A stretch of DNA of 64,000 bases from Marinicella litoralis. Its GTDB lineage: Bacteria > Pseudomonadota > Gammaproteobacteria > Xanthomonadales > Marinicellaceae. Every line of letters starts with the position of its first letter. The first letter of the stretch is position 1. Below are positions 9,020 through 16,505 of this stretch, piece after piece. The notes under the pieces were generated by a model. The model was not told the origin of the DNA and ran no database searches. It saw only the letters and a list, made by a program, of their open reading frames with translations. The position numbers were made by a program, and so were the translations under genes. The DNA lies in the NCBI RefSeq assembly GCF_002591915.1, contig NZ_NIHB01000001.1:1369590-1433589 (forward strand). Reading direction: 5' to 3'.

Positions 9020-9042
9020 TCTAATATGCGGCCATTATTAGA
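9020..9042. promoter_or_regulatory. perfect 7-9-7 inverted repeat upstream of the hemerythrin gene
   Basis: TCTAATA and TATTAGA flank a nine-base spacer (TGCGGCCAT), 22 bases before the hemerythrin start codon. The spacing suits a dimeric repressor site or a short leader hairpin. A possible promoter, TTGCCC (9010-9015) and CATTAT (9033-9038) with 17 bases between, overlaps the repeat. No known regulator consensus fits cleanly. Confidence 0.35.
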
Positions 9043-9063
9043 TTAATTAACAGGAGTTAATGT

Positions 9064-9504
9064 ATGAAAATTTTTAAATCGATTGAACAAGATCATCACA
9101 TCCAGCGACAATTGGTCGATCAGTTGCTGGCAACCAGTGGTGAATCGGACGAACGGAAACAAATTTTTGCAGATCTAAAAAAAGAGTTGAGCGCACATGC
9201 CGATGCAGAGGAAAGGTATTTTTATGTGCCACTGATTAAGTTGGACAGCACCCAAGAATCAGCCAGGCATGCAATTGCAGAACACCATGAAATAGATGAG
9301 TTGGTCAAGCAATTGGAACAAACCGAATACAGTTCTCCAACATGGTTGAAATATGCCAAAGATTTGGGACATAAAGTCAATCATCATTTGGCTGAAGAAG
9401 AACAGGACTATTTCCCCGTGGCGCAAAAAATATTAAGTGATGACCGCGCACAACAATTGGGTGATGAATACTTATCAGCCATGTTGCAGGCCAGAACAGG
9501 GTAA
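9064..9504 (+). CDS. hemerythrin HHE domain protein
   Basis: A 146-residue all-alpha protein of the bacterial HHE (hemerythrin-like) type. The histidine/glutamate pattern for a di-iron site is present along the helices: DHHIQRQ at the N-terminus, HADAEERYFY (about residues 51-60), AEHHEIDEL (about 76-84) and a final NHHLAEEEQDYFP. Such proteins bind oxygen, NO or iron and are often linked to nitrosative stress. The GGAG ribosome binding site is well placed before the ATG. The inverted repeat 22 bases upstream may control it. It is followed by the MgtC-like gene after about 55 bases. Confidence 0.88.
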   Translation: MKIFKSIEQDHHIQRQLVDQLLATSGESDERKQIFADLKKELSAHADAEERYFYVPLIKLDSTQESARHAIAEHHEIDELVKQLEQTEYSSPTWLKYAKDLGHKVNHHLAEEEQDYFPVAQKILSDDRAQQLGDEYLSAMLQARTG

Positions 9505-9559
9505 ATATTGACGAATTCACATATAATGTATGTATACTTTATTGATTTGCTGAACTTTT

Positions 9560-10042
9560 ATGACTGATATTTTTGGAATTGATCTTACTGAATACATCAA
9601 TCTATCTTTGGTGTTTAAGCATTTCAGTTTGATTTTGGTGGCCTTGTCATTAACATTGCCTATAGCTTACAACAGAGAGACCAAATCCAACAGTGCAGGT
9701 ATCAGGACTTATCCCTTGGTGGCTGTGGCCACTTGTTCATACACCTTATTGGCATTGGATGTTTTGGGTGGAACTGAGGGAATGGGAAAGTTTATGGCAG
9801 GTATTGTGACTGGCATAGGTTTCATAGGTGGTGGCGCCATTATTAAGGCCAAAGATGAATCAAAAGTAACTGGTTTGGCTAATGCCGCCAGTATTTGGAA
9901 CACAGGTGCCATTGGCATGGCCGTGGCCTGGCAAAGATTTGAAATTGCTTTGTTGATAGCGGCACTGAATTTTTTGATCCTCAGAATAGGTTATGAGGCA
10001 AAGAAAGTAGTGACGGATAACAAAGACGATCTTGAACGATGA
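9560..10042 (+). CDS. MgtC/SapB family membrane protein
   Basis: A 160-residue inner-membrane protein with four or five predicted helices. It contains the MgtC/SapB core: R39-E-T-K, AGIRTYPLVA (about 47-56) and the glycine-rich TGIGFIGGGAIIK (about 84-96). MgtC proteins of pathogens modulate F-type ATP synthase and help growth at low magnesium. This short form has no C-terminal ACT-like domain, as in the SapB subgroup, so the role is uncertain. It has no clear Shine-Dalgarno and may be read with the hemerythrin gene. Confidence 0.85.
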   Translation: MTDIFGIDLTEYINLSLVFKHFSLILVALSLTLPIAYNRETKSNSAGIRTYPLVAVATCSYTLLALDVLGGTEGMGKFMAGIVTGIGFIGGGAIIKAKDESKVTGLANAASIWNTGAIGMAVAWQRFEIALLIAALNFLILRIGYEAKKVVTDNKDDLER

Positions 10043-10105
10043 GCCTTTAATGGGCTCAGTATTTTTAACTGAAAATTTTTGATAATTGAAAGAGGAGAAG
10101 TGTTT

Positions 10106-10306
10106 ATGAAAACGAATAAAATTATTGGTATTGCATTGTTGGTTTTGGGTGGCGTTTTGGTTTATTTTGGAATCAATGCGACAGAAGCACCGATGGAGCA
10201 ACTGGCTGAGTCTGTCACTGGAAAATACAGTGATGAAACCATGTATTATTTAATAGGTGGTGGTATAGCAGCGGTATTGGGTCTGGTGATGCTATTAAAA
10301 AAATAG
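10106..10306 (+). CDS. DUF3185 family small membrane protein
   Basis: A 66-residue protein with two membrane helices (about residues 5-23 and 45-63) joined by a polar loop with a SVTGKYSDETMYYLIGGG segment. The pattern matches DUF3185, a family of unknown function. The ATG at 10106 has an AGGAG site nine bases upstream; an earlier TTG in the same frame is less likely. A strong terminator follows. Confidence 0.75.
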   Translation: MKTNKIIGIALLVLGGVLVYFGINATEAPMEQLAESVTGKYSDETMYYLIGGGIAAVLGLVMLLKK

Positions 10307-10331
10307 ACCGATCGTTTCATTGAGTATAAGG

Positions 10332-10361
10332 CCCTGTTTGTCTGACAAACAGGGTTTTTTT
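10332..10361 (+). terminator. Rho-independent terminator after the DUF3185 gene
   Basis: A ten-base perfect stem (CCCTGTTTGT with ACAAACAGGG) around a three-base loop is followed by seven T. It lies 26 bases after the stop codon. Confidence 0.9.
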
Positions 10362-10464
10362 GTGCCGTCACTACCAGCTGCAAAGAACTTGAAGATGACT
10401 GATAGGAAATACATTGCTTCAGCAATTGCAGGAAACAATTGACACTGTTTTCAGCTGAAAAGCA

Positions 10465-10491
10465 AAAAAGGCACATCAGATGTGCCTTTTT
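10465..10491. terminator. bidirectional terminator, mainly for htpG
   Basis: The GC-rich stem GGCACAT/ATGTGCC is flanked by A on the left and T on the right, so it can terminate in both directions. It lies about 25 bases beyond the htpG stop and is the expected end of that transcript. It also backs up the terminator of the gene entering from the left. Confidence 0.8.
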
Positions 10492-10512
10492 CATACCAGT
10501 TGTGGTGAAAAA

Positions 10513-12405
10513 TCATTTCAAGATATCGAGCATCAGTTTATTCATCTTTTGCACGTAATCTGCAGGATTTTTCAATTGTCCACCCTCTGCCAACAAGGCT
10601 TGTTCGAACAACAACTCTGACCATTGTTTAAAGTGCGCTTCATTGTCAATGTGTTCAATGTGTTGCACCAATGGGTGATCCAGGTTGATCTCCAATGCGG
10701 GTAATTGACCGGGCATCGCTTGGCCAGCCTGTTCCATCAATTTTTGCATGTGGATTGCCATGGCATGTTCGTCCATGACCAAACAACTGGCCGAATCAAC
10801 CAAACGAGTTGAAGCGGTGACTTCACTGACATGGTCTTTTAAGTGAGTTTGGATTTTTTCTAAAAATGATTTGTCGGCTTCAGAAGGCTCTTTTTCTTTT
10901 TTATCTTCTTGGCCCAAATCCAATTTACCTTTGGCCACTGATTGGAATTTTTTGCCTTCAAATTCTTGCACATGTCCCATCATCCATTCATCAATTCGAC
11001 TGTGCATCAATAAAACTTCTACACCTTCTTTTTTAAACAGCTCTAAGTGCGGAGAATTTTTAACGGCTTCATAAGACTCACCTGTGATGTAGTAAATCTT
11101 GTCCTGGCCATCTTTCATGCGACTGATGTAATCTTCTAAAGTGACATTTTCTGTGGCATCCTTGTTTTCTGTGGAAGCGAACCGCAATAATTTCAAAACC
11201 GCCTCGCGGTTAGCGAAATCTTCAACCACACCTTCTTTCAAAGTGTCGCCAAATTCCTTCCAGAATGTCGCATAAACATCGGTGTCTAAGGCTTTCTTTT
11301 TCAATAAGCCCAAAACACGTTTGACCAACCCAGATTTGATTTTTTGTAACAATGGGTTGTCTTGTAAGATTTCACGCGATACGTTCAATGGCAAATCATT
11401 TGAATCAACCACACCTTTTACAAATCGCAAGTAATTAGGTAATAATTCTTTGGCGGCATCCATAATGAATACTCGCTTGATGAACAATTTTAACCCTTCA
11501 CGATCTTCTGGGTTTTGATACATGGCAAAAGGTGATTTGCTGGGTACATACAATAAGTTGCTGTAACTTTGTGTACCTTCTATGTGATTGTGCGTCCAAA
11601 AAGCCGCGTCACTGAAGTCATTTGAAATTTGTTTGTAGAAAGCTTGGTAATCTTCGTCTTTGATGTCAGAGGGGGCTTTTTTCCACAAGGCTGTGGCATC
11701 ATTGACCACTTCGTATTCTGGTGTTTTGGCTGGTATTTCATTGCCATCGTCGTCTTTTTCAGGGTAGGTGACTTCCAACATTTTGATGGGGAAAGCCACA
11801 TGTTCTGAATATTTTTTGATTAAGCTGCGTAGCCTGAAGTTGTCTGCAAATTCGCTTTCTTCGTCACGCAAGTGCAAAATGATTTCAGTGCCTTGGGTGG
11901 TTTTGCCAATGCTTTCAAGCGTGTATGCACTTTTGCCATCGGATTTCCAGGAGATGGCTTGATCAGCCGGCTCACCCGCTTTTAGGGTTCTGATTTCAAC
12001 TTCGTCAGCCACAATGAAAGAGGCATAAAAGCCAACGCCGAATTGACCAATGAGGTTGGCGTCATCACGGTCTTTCTTGGCAATTGATTCAAGGTACTTT
12101 TTGGTGCCTGAGTTGGCGATGGTACCAATGTTAGCAATCACTTCATCACGGGTCATCCCAATGCCGTTGTCGGTGATGGTAACGGTTTTGGCTTCACTGT
12201 CAAAATCAACTTTTATGTTGAGGTCTTCGGCCAATAAGGCAGGATTTTTAATCGCTTCGAAACGCAATTTATCACAAGCGTCCGAGGCATTAGAGATCAA
12301 TTCTCTCAGAAAAATCTCTTTGTTGGAGTAAAGCGAGTGAATCACCAGGTCCAAAACCTGATTCACTTCTGCTTGAAATTCAAATTTTTCAGCTGTATTT
12401 GTCAT
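10513..12405 (-). CDS. htpG: molecular chaperone HtpG (Hsp90)
   Basis: A 630-residue cytosolic Hsp90 chaperone (E. coli HtpG 624). The N-terminal GHKL ATPase domain shows FLRELISNASDACDKLR, TITDNGIGMTRDE and GQFGVGFYASFIVAD. The middle domain has VKGVVDSNDLPLNVSREILQ with the catalytic arginine, and the C-terminal dimerisation domain completes it. The frame stays open upstream to an ATG at 12465, but residues before MTNTAEKFEFQ show no homology and 12465 lies within the -35 box of the heat-shock promoter, so the start is 12405. It stands alone, between a sigma-32 promoter and a strong terminator. Confidence 0.97.
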   Translation of the reverse strand: MTNTAEKFEFQAEVNQVLDLVIHSLYSNKEIFLRELISNASDACDKLRFEAIKNPALLAEDLNIKVDFDSEAKTVTITDNGIGMTRDEVIANIGTIANSGTKKYLESIAKKDRDDANLIGQFGVGFYASFIVADEVEIRTLKAGEPADQAISWKSDGKSAYTLESIGKTTQGTEIILHLRDEESEFADNFRLRSLIKKYSEHVAFPIKMLEVTYPEKDDDGNEIPAKTPEYEVVNDATALWKKAPSDIKDEDYQAFYKQISNDFSDAAFWTHNHIEGTQSYSNLLYVPSKSPFAMYQNPEDREGLKLFIKRVFIMDAAKELLPNYLRFVKGVVDSNDLPLNVSREILQDNPLLQKIKSGLVKRVLGLLKKKALDTDVYATFWKEFGDTLKEGVVEDFANREAVLKLLRFASTENKDATENVTLEDYISRMKDGQDKIYYITGESYEAVKNSPHLELFKKEGVEVLLMHSRIDEWMMGHVQEFEGKKFQSVAKGKLDLGQEDKKEKEPSEADKSFLEKIQTHLKDHVSEVTASTRLVDSASCLVMDEHAMAIHMQKLMEQAGQAMPGQLPALEINLDHPLVQHIEHIDNEAHFKQWSELLFEQALLAEGGQLKNPADYVQKMNKLMLDILK

Positions 12406-12439
12406 AATGAATAAATAGTGATAATTAAGATGACAGCAA

Positions 12440-12466
12440 AATAGGGGTGTTAACAGAGAATTCAAG
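12440..12466 (-). promoter_or_regulatory. sigma-32 (RpoH) heat-shock promoter of htpG
   Basis: On the minus strand CTTGAA (12461-12466) is followed after 13 bases by CCCCTATT (12440-12447). The RpoH consensus is CTTGAA, 13-15 bases, CCCCATNT. It ends about 35 bases upstream of the htpG ATG, a usual distance. This also rules out the longer htpG reading. Confidence 0.85.
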
Positions 12467-12520
12467 TTATTAAGGCCAATGTCAGTTAAAATAGGTCGGT
12501 TTTATGTCAAAGCTAATTAA

Positions 12521-13441
12521 ATGAGCATCAACTGGTTCCCTGGGCACATGCACAAAGCCCAAAAAGAAATTAAACAACTGTTGCCCGAAGTCGATTTGGT
12601 GATTGAAGTACTCGATGCGCGTTTACCTTACAGTTCGCAAAATCCCTTGTTACAAAAATTAAGGGGTCAAACACCCTGTATTAAACTGTTGAATAAATCT
12701 GATTTAGCCGATGAAAAGTTAAACCAAGATTGGGTGGATGAATTACAACAAGACCAAACAGTAAAAGCTTATGCGGTTAACACCTCAGATCATTCTTTGA
12801 TTAAACAAATACCTCAATGGTGCTTGAACTGGTTTCCGCAACGTGAAGTCAACAAGAAGCCCATACAAGTGATGATCATGGGCATCCCCAATGTGGGTAA
12901 GTCAACGATCATCAATATCATGGCTGATCGCACCATTGCCAAAACTGGCAACGAAGCGGCCGTTACCAAAAGGCAGCAAAGAATTAAATTGCCTGGGAAT
13001 GTGATTTTGCATGACACGCCTGGCGTTTTGTGGCCAAGATTTGATAATCAAAACAGTGCTTACCGACTGGCCGTCACCGGTGGTATCAAAGACAATATTG
13101 TTGAAGCTGAAGACAAAGCCTTCTTTTTGGCCGAATATGTACTTGCGGCCTACCAGCAAACCATTGCAGCAAGGTATGAGATTGATGAAATGCCTCAGGA
13201 GCCTTATGACTTGCTGGTTAAAATTGGTCAACAGCGTGGTGCCCTTAAGTCTGGAGGTCGTGTTGATTTAACGCGAATTTCCAGTTTGTTTTTGAATGAG
13301 TTCAGAACCGGTGTGCTGGGCCGAATCACTTTAGAAACACCAGAAATGATGCGAAGTGAACTTAAGGAAGTCGATCGTTTATTGGCAATTAAAGCCGCCA
13401 AAGATGCTGAAAGAAAGGCCCAGTTCAAAGGAAAAAGATGA
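12521..13441 (+). CDS. ylqF: ribosome biogenesis GTPase YlqF (RbgA)
   Basis: A 306-residue circularly permuted GTPase of the YlqF/RbgA family, which helps late assembly of the large ribosomal subunit. The permuted motif order is visible: the N-terminal INWFPGHM, G4 NKSD (about 58-61), then G1 GIPNVGKST (about 121-129) and G3 HDTPGVLWP. The C-terminal helical domain binds RNA. The gene is divergent from htpG. Its last four bases overlap the start of rluA (ATGA), so the two RNA-related genes are translated together. Confidence 0.9.
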   Translation: MSINWFPGHMHKAQKEIKQLLPEVDLVIEVLDARLPYSSQNPLLQKLRGQTPCIKLLNKSDLADEKLNQDWVDELQQDQTVKAYAVNTSDHSLIKQIPQWCLNWFPQREVNKKPIQVMIMGIPNVGKSTIINIMADRTIAKTGNEAAVTKRQQRIKLPGNVILHDTPGVLWPRFDNQNSAYRLAVTGGIKDNIVEAEDKAFFLAEYVLAAYQQTIAARYEIDEMPQEPYDLLVKIGQQRGALKSGGRVDLTRISSLFLNEFRTGVLGRITLETPEMMRSELKEVDRLLAIKAAKDAERKAQFKGKR

Positions 13442-14085
13442 ACTACCAGCCGCCGATGGATCCCTATTTAGATGTGGTGCATCAAGATGAAGATGTGTTG
13501 GTATTGAATAAACCCTCTGGATTGCTATCGGTGCCAGGTCGCCAAGCCATGCATAAGGATTCATTGCAAAGTCGAGCGCAGCAACAATTTCCAACGGCCA
13601 CCACGGTTCATCGATTAGACATGGAAACATCAGGTTTGATTGTGATGGCCTTGAATAAGCCCAGCCATGTGGCCATCAGCCGACAATTTGAACAACGCCA
13701 AATCGGCAAGCAATACATTGCCAGGGTTTCTGGTCATTTAGTTGATGACAGTGGTGAAATTGCAGCACCGCTGATCTGTGATTGGCCCAATCGTCCCAAG
13801 CAAATCGTTGACTTTGAGCATGGTAAGCAGGCTTTAACCCAATGGACAGTGATCAGCAGAGAAGCTCAAACCACTTTGGTTTCATTGAAACCAGTGACTG
13901 GCAGGTCTCACCAATTGCGGGTTCACATGTTACACATAGGACATGCGATAGTGGGTGATCAACTTTATGCCAGTGGCCATGCATTGTTTGACTATGACAG
14001 GTTGCATTTACACAGCCAAACACTTCAGTTTACCCATCCTGGAATCGGTAGTGTGATGTCCTTCAATGAACCTGCCACATTCTGA
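13438..14085 (+). CDS. rluA: RluA family pseudouridine synthase
   Basis: A 215-residue pseudouridine synthase close in size to E. coli RluA (219), which modifies U746 of 23S rRNA and U32 of some tRNAs. The catalytic motif HRLDMETSGLIVMAL has the nucleophilic aspartate D61. KPSGLLSVPGR and the C-terminal GRSHQLRVHM..IGHAIVGDQLY block are standard. There is no S4 domain, which favours RluA over RluC/D. It is translationally coupled to ylqF. It converges with the DUF3106 gene. Confidence 0.88.
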   Translation: MNYQPPMDPYLDVVHQDEDVLVLNKPSGLLSVPGRQAMHKDSLQSRAQQQFPTATTVHRLDMETSGLIVMALNKPSHVAISRQFEQRQIGKQYIARVSGHLVDDSGEIAAPLICDWPNRPKQIVDFEHGKQALTQWTVISREAQTTLVSLKPVTGRSHQLRVHMLHIGHAIVGDQLYASGHALFDYDRLHLHSQTLQFTHPGIGSVMSFNEPATF

Positions 14086-14117
14086 AGTAAAAATACACCT
14101 GATTGATGAATCCAAAG

Positions 14118-14570
14118 TCATCTTTGCCGATTTTTATTTCGATTGAGTTGACGTTGCTTAAATTTCCGTTTTTGTGCAGGAGTCAGTTGCTTGTATTTTT
14201 TGCGCAGCTTTTGCTTTTGTTCAGGTGACAGCTGCTTAAATCTTTGGTGTAGTTGCCACAATTTTTTTCTTTGCTGTGGATCCATTTTTTGAAAAGACTG
14301 GTACCTTTTGCGAACTTTTTTTCGTTCAGCTGGGCTCAATGCCTTCCATTGATTTAAACGGTTGAGAGCCAAGGCCCGCTGTTGCTTGTTAAGGTTTTGC
14401 CATCGTGAGGCCCCTTTGGCCAATTTTTCTTTCTGTTGTACGGATAGCTGAGGCCATTCTGCCTTGAAAGGGGCCAAGGTCTGTTGTTGTTGAGGATCCA
14501 ATGCATCCCATTCAATGGCGTGAACATGCCAGGTGCATAATAGATTAATGATTATCAGGATCTTTTTCAT
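14118..14570 (-). CDS. DUF3106 domain protein, exported
   Basis: A 150-residue, very basic protein with a signal peptide (residues 1-18). The rest is made of degenerate repeats of about a dozen residues built on LSP.Q+.KL..+Y..F..L, with sequential W-L and R-K-K units, predicted as helical. This is the DUF3106 pattern; the function is unknown. It is the last gene of the sigma factor operon, and its start overlaps the end of the preceding small gene. The same sigma, DUF3619 and DUF3106 association occurs in other gammaproteobacteria from my recollection. Confidence 0.75.
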   Translation of the reverse strand: MKKILIIINLLCTWHVHAIEWDALDPQQQQTLAPFKAEWPQLSVQQKEKLAKGASRWQNLNKQQRALALNRLNQWKALSPAERKKVRKRYQSFQKMDPQQRKKLWQLHQRFKQLSPEQKQKLRKKYKQLTPAQKRKFKQRQLNRNKNRQR

Positions 14571-14817
14571 TGTCAGTTGCCTTTATTTTATCCAGTTGTT
14601 GATTGAACTCATCGTCATGAGAAAACAGGTCAGGGTCGAGCCATTGTTCACCATCCTCAGCTTCCCATTCAGCCAGAAACATCAATAGTTCGATGTCGGG
14701 TGGAGTCACCTCCGTCTCAATACTGTGCTCAATATTGTTTGGTGTTGCAGTGGTTTCAGGTAAATCTAATTGTTCTTTTGTGTCAACCACCAGCAACAAT
14801 CCTATGAGCCAATTCAT
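14545..14817 (-). CDS. small acidic protein in sigma factor operon
   Basis: A 90-residue, strongly acidic protein starting MNWLIGLLLVVDTKEQ, a short hydrophobic start followed by a polar region. Near the middle and end it has LLMFLAEWEAEDGEQWLDPDLF, which resembles the FLSWLDENQWL tail of its neighbour. The start at 14817 overlaps the stop of the DUF3619-like gene by four bases and its end overlaps the DUF3106 start by 26 bases. This tight packing is the main evidence that it is real. No family recognised. An ATG at 14835 is less likely. Confidence 0.6.
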   Translation of the reverse strand: MNWLIGLLLVVDTKEQLDLPETTATPNNIEHSIETEVTPPDIELLMFLAEWEAEDGEQWLDPDLFSHDDEFNQQLDKIKATDNEKDPDNH

Positions 14818-15167
14818 ATGTCTGATTCCAACCATTGGTTTTCATCGAGCCAACTCAAAAAGTCAATGTCTTGATAAAAATCTGTGTCGGCTTCATTGGC
14901 CAGTAATTCCAAGTCTTCAAACATAAACGAATCGTCTATGTGGTCGGTTTGTTGTTTCGGCAGTATCAGCATGAGGCTGATAACCATCACCGTGGTGGCT
15001 GCGATGCCAACCAATGACCATTGAAATCTGTTGAATTGATTGGTCTGTGGATGCTTGATGGCAGCATGCCGCAGCTCATTGAGTTTGACTTGGGTTTGTC
15101 GGTCGATAGAATCGGCCTGAGCATCCAAAGATTGTTTGATTTGTTTGTTGATGGGGTCTTCAGTCAT
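14814..15167 (-). CDS. DUF3619-like membrane protein, probable anti-sigma factor
   Basis: A 117-residue protein with a soluble N-terminal part (about 1-47), one membrane helix (about 50-68) and an acidic C-terminal tail with FYQDIDFLSWLDE. The topology and position after an ECF sigma gene suit an anti-sigma factor, and the tail resembles DUF3619. The start overlaps the sigma gene end by eight bases. An anti-sigma role is inferred; no zinc-binding anti-sigma motif (HxxxCxxC) is present. Confidence 0.65.
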   Translation of the reverse strand: MTEDPINKQIKQSLDAQADSIDRQTQVKLNELRHAAIKHPQTNQFNRFQWSLVGIAATTVMVISLMLILPKQQTDHIDDSFMFEDLELLANEADTDFYQDIDFLSWLDENQWLESDI

Positions 15168-15789
15168 CAGGATTTCCTAGGGCTTGCTTGAGTTTTTTGG
15201 TGGCACGAAACAAATGGGTTTTGACACTGCCTGCACTGATTTGCATGATCGACGCCGTTTCTTCGACGGTCATTTGTTGCCAGTGGCGGTACAACACCAC
15301 TTGTTGCTGTTTTTCGGGTAATTTTTTTATGAGTGCAATCATTTCATGGCCTGTTTCTTGTGTCTTGATTACCGATAAAGGCGAAGGTTGTTGACTGGCA
15401 TGTTGTGCTGTCAGCGCTTCGCTGTCCTTGCTCGAAAAGAAGTGGCGCAGCCAACTTTTTTGTTTGCGGTGGTGGTCATTGATTTTGTTTTGCAAAATGC
15501 GATAAAACAAGGGTTTCCAATTGTTTTGTGGTTTGTGTTTGTAAGCATTAACAAAAGACATCATGGTTTCTTGAATAACATCCATGGCATCAGATTCTTG
15601 CCGCACGCTCATCAATGCAATGGTATAAGCTTGATTTTGTTGCGTACGCAGAAAGGCATCTAATTGGTTGTTAAGGGATTGAGTCGTCATTTCAGCTGCT
15701 TGTTTATCGAGCCCCTCACGATGATAGCTTTGGTTGAAATTGATGTTTAATGCGATATCCATTGGTTTTCTTTCTGTTGCTTTAATCAT
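15160..15789 (-). CDS. RNA polymerase sigma factor, ECF-type sigma-70 family
   Basis: A 209-residue sigma factor. Region 2 covers about residues 45-105, with the DVIQETMMSFVNAY core and a YRILQNKINDHHRKQK segment for -10 recognition. Region 4 covers about 150-205, with LPEKQQQVVLYRHWQQMTVEETASIMQ and the helix-turn-helix ISAGSVKTHLFRATKKL. The linker is without region 3. Starts are possible at 15789, 15762 or 15690 (MTTQSLNNQLDAF); homology begins at the last, but no start has a good ribosome binding site. It heads an operon with a DUF3619-like probable anti-sigma factor, a small acidic protein and DUF3106. Confidence 0.88.
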   Translation of the reverse strand: MIKATERKPMDIALNINFNQSYHREGLDKQAAEMTTQSLNNQLDAFLRTQQNQAYTIALMSVRQESDAMDVIQETMMSFVNAYKHKPQNNWKPLFYRILQNKINDHHRKQKSWLRHFFSSKDSEALTAQHASQQPSPLSVIKTQETGHEMIALIKKLPEKQQQVVLYRHWQQMTVEETASIMQISAGSVKTHLFRATKKLKQALGNPDD

Positions 15790-15810
15790 ACAACGGTTTA
15801 ATAAACAGAT

Positions 15811-15845
15811 GGTTGACAGTCACCCATATTTTTTTTATGTCAACC
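15811..15845. promoter_or_regulatory. perfect inverted repeat GGTTGACA/TGTCAACC in the sigma factor promoter region
   Basis: Eight-base arms at 15811-15818 and 15838-15845 are separated by 19 bases, between the sigma gene and the divergent secreted protein gene. Each arm contains TTGACA, the -35 consensus, one on each strand. On the plus strand TTGACA is followed after 17 bases by TATGTC. The arms may be an operator, a pair of -35 boxes, or a hairpin in the sigma factor leader. Confidence 0.4.
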
Positions 15846-15930
15846 GAATGGCTGATTGTTCGTTGGAATGGGTATCTGCACTGTTTGCAGTCAAATTAAT
15901 TTACAGAAACAACAATTATTGGAGATACTT

Positions 15931-16419
15931 ATGAAATTTAAAATTCCACCCTACGTGTCAAACATTGGCTTATTGGTCACATTCTTTATCGCTTCGTCAG
16001 CCATGGCTGGTTTTGATATCACTCGGATGACTACTGTTGTTGATGATTTCAGCGGTTCATACACTGTGACCAAAAGTGGCCGCATAGATGATGGTGTATT
16101 TACGGGCACCTCGTTGACTGAATTCAATCAATTTCATCCTGGTATAGCTGACAGTGATCCTACATTAACGGGTGTCATTGCCACGTCGGTGACTCGCAGC
16201 GAAGGTCTGTTAACAACCATTTCTGATGGTGAATTCAATTTACAAAGGGCTGAATCCACTTTGAGGGTGTCTTTTGAGAATCTGGTGGTTTCAATCAGTG
16301 AAGGAGAGGTCTCATTGGTTGGAACCGTCTCGGTCAATGATGAAACCATTGATGCCAACGAGCTGCCTGACTTGTTGGCAGCAGTATTACGCCGAGTGTT
16401 TTGGTTAACCAGAAGATGA
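15931..16419 (+). CDS. exported protein of unknown function
   Basis: A 162-residue protein with a signal peptide (about residues 1-27, ending SSAMA). The mature part is Ser/Thr/Val-rich and predicted to be all beta strands, for instance DDFSGSYTVTKSGRID and repeated SEG.LTTISDGEF units. It ends in a basic stretch (RRVFWLTRR). The GGAG site before the ATG at 15931 fixes the start. It is divergent from the sigma factor operon and could be a target of it. I recognise no family. Confidence 0.7.
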   Translation: MKFKIPPYVSNIGLLVTFFIASSAMAGFDITRMTTVVDDFSGSYTVTKSGRIDDGVFTGTSLTEFNQFHPGIADSDPTLTGVIATSVTRSEGLLTTISDGEFNLQRAESTLRVSFENLVVSISEGEVSLVGTVSVNDETIDANELPDLLAAVLRRVFWLTRR

Positions 16420-16449
16420 TGATTTTAAATCAATAAGAGATTGCTCATC

Positions 16450-16492
16450 AAAAAAAACCAAGCACATGTTGATCATGTGGTTGGTTTTTTTT
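16450..16492. terminator. bidirectional terminator between the exported protein and peroxidase genes
   Basis: A 13-base stem with one mismatch (arms 16456-16468 and 16474-16486) is flanked by eight A on the left and eight T on the right. It lies between two converging genes and can serve both. Confidence 0.9.
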
Positions 16493-16505
16493 ATTTTGAG
16501 TAAAA

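Noticed and set aside
9006-9020. FNR-type site TTGAT-ATCAT before the hemerythrin gene
   Set aside because: The two halves are five bases apart and the second ends in T; FNR sites need four bases and ATCAA.
16363-16419. C-terminal sorting signal (PEP-CTERM or GlyGly-CTERM) on the exported protein
   Set aside because: The C-terminus has a basic end but no real membrane helix and no sorting motif before it.
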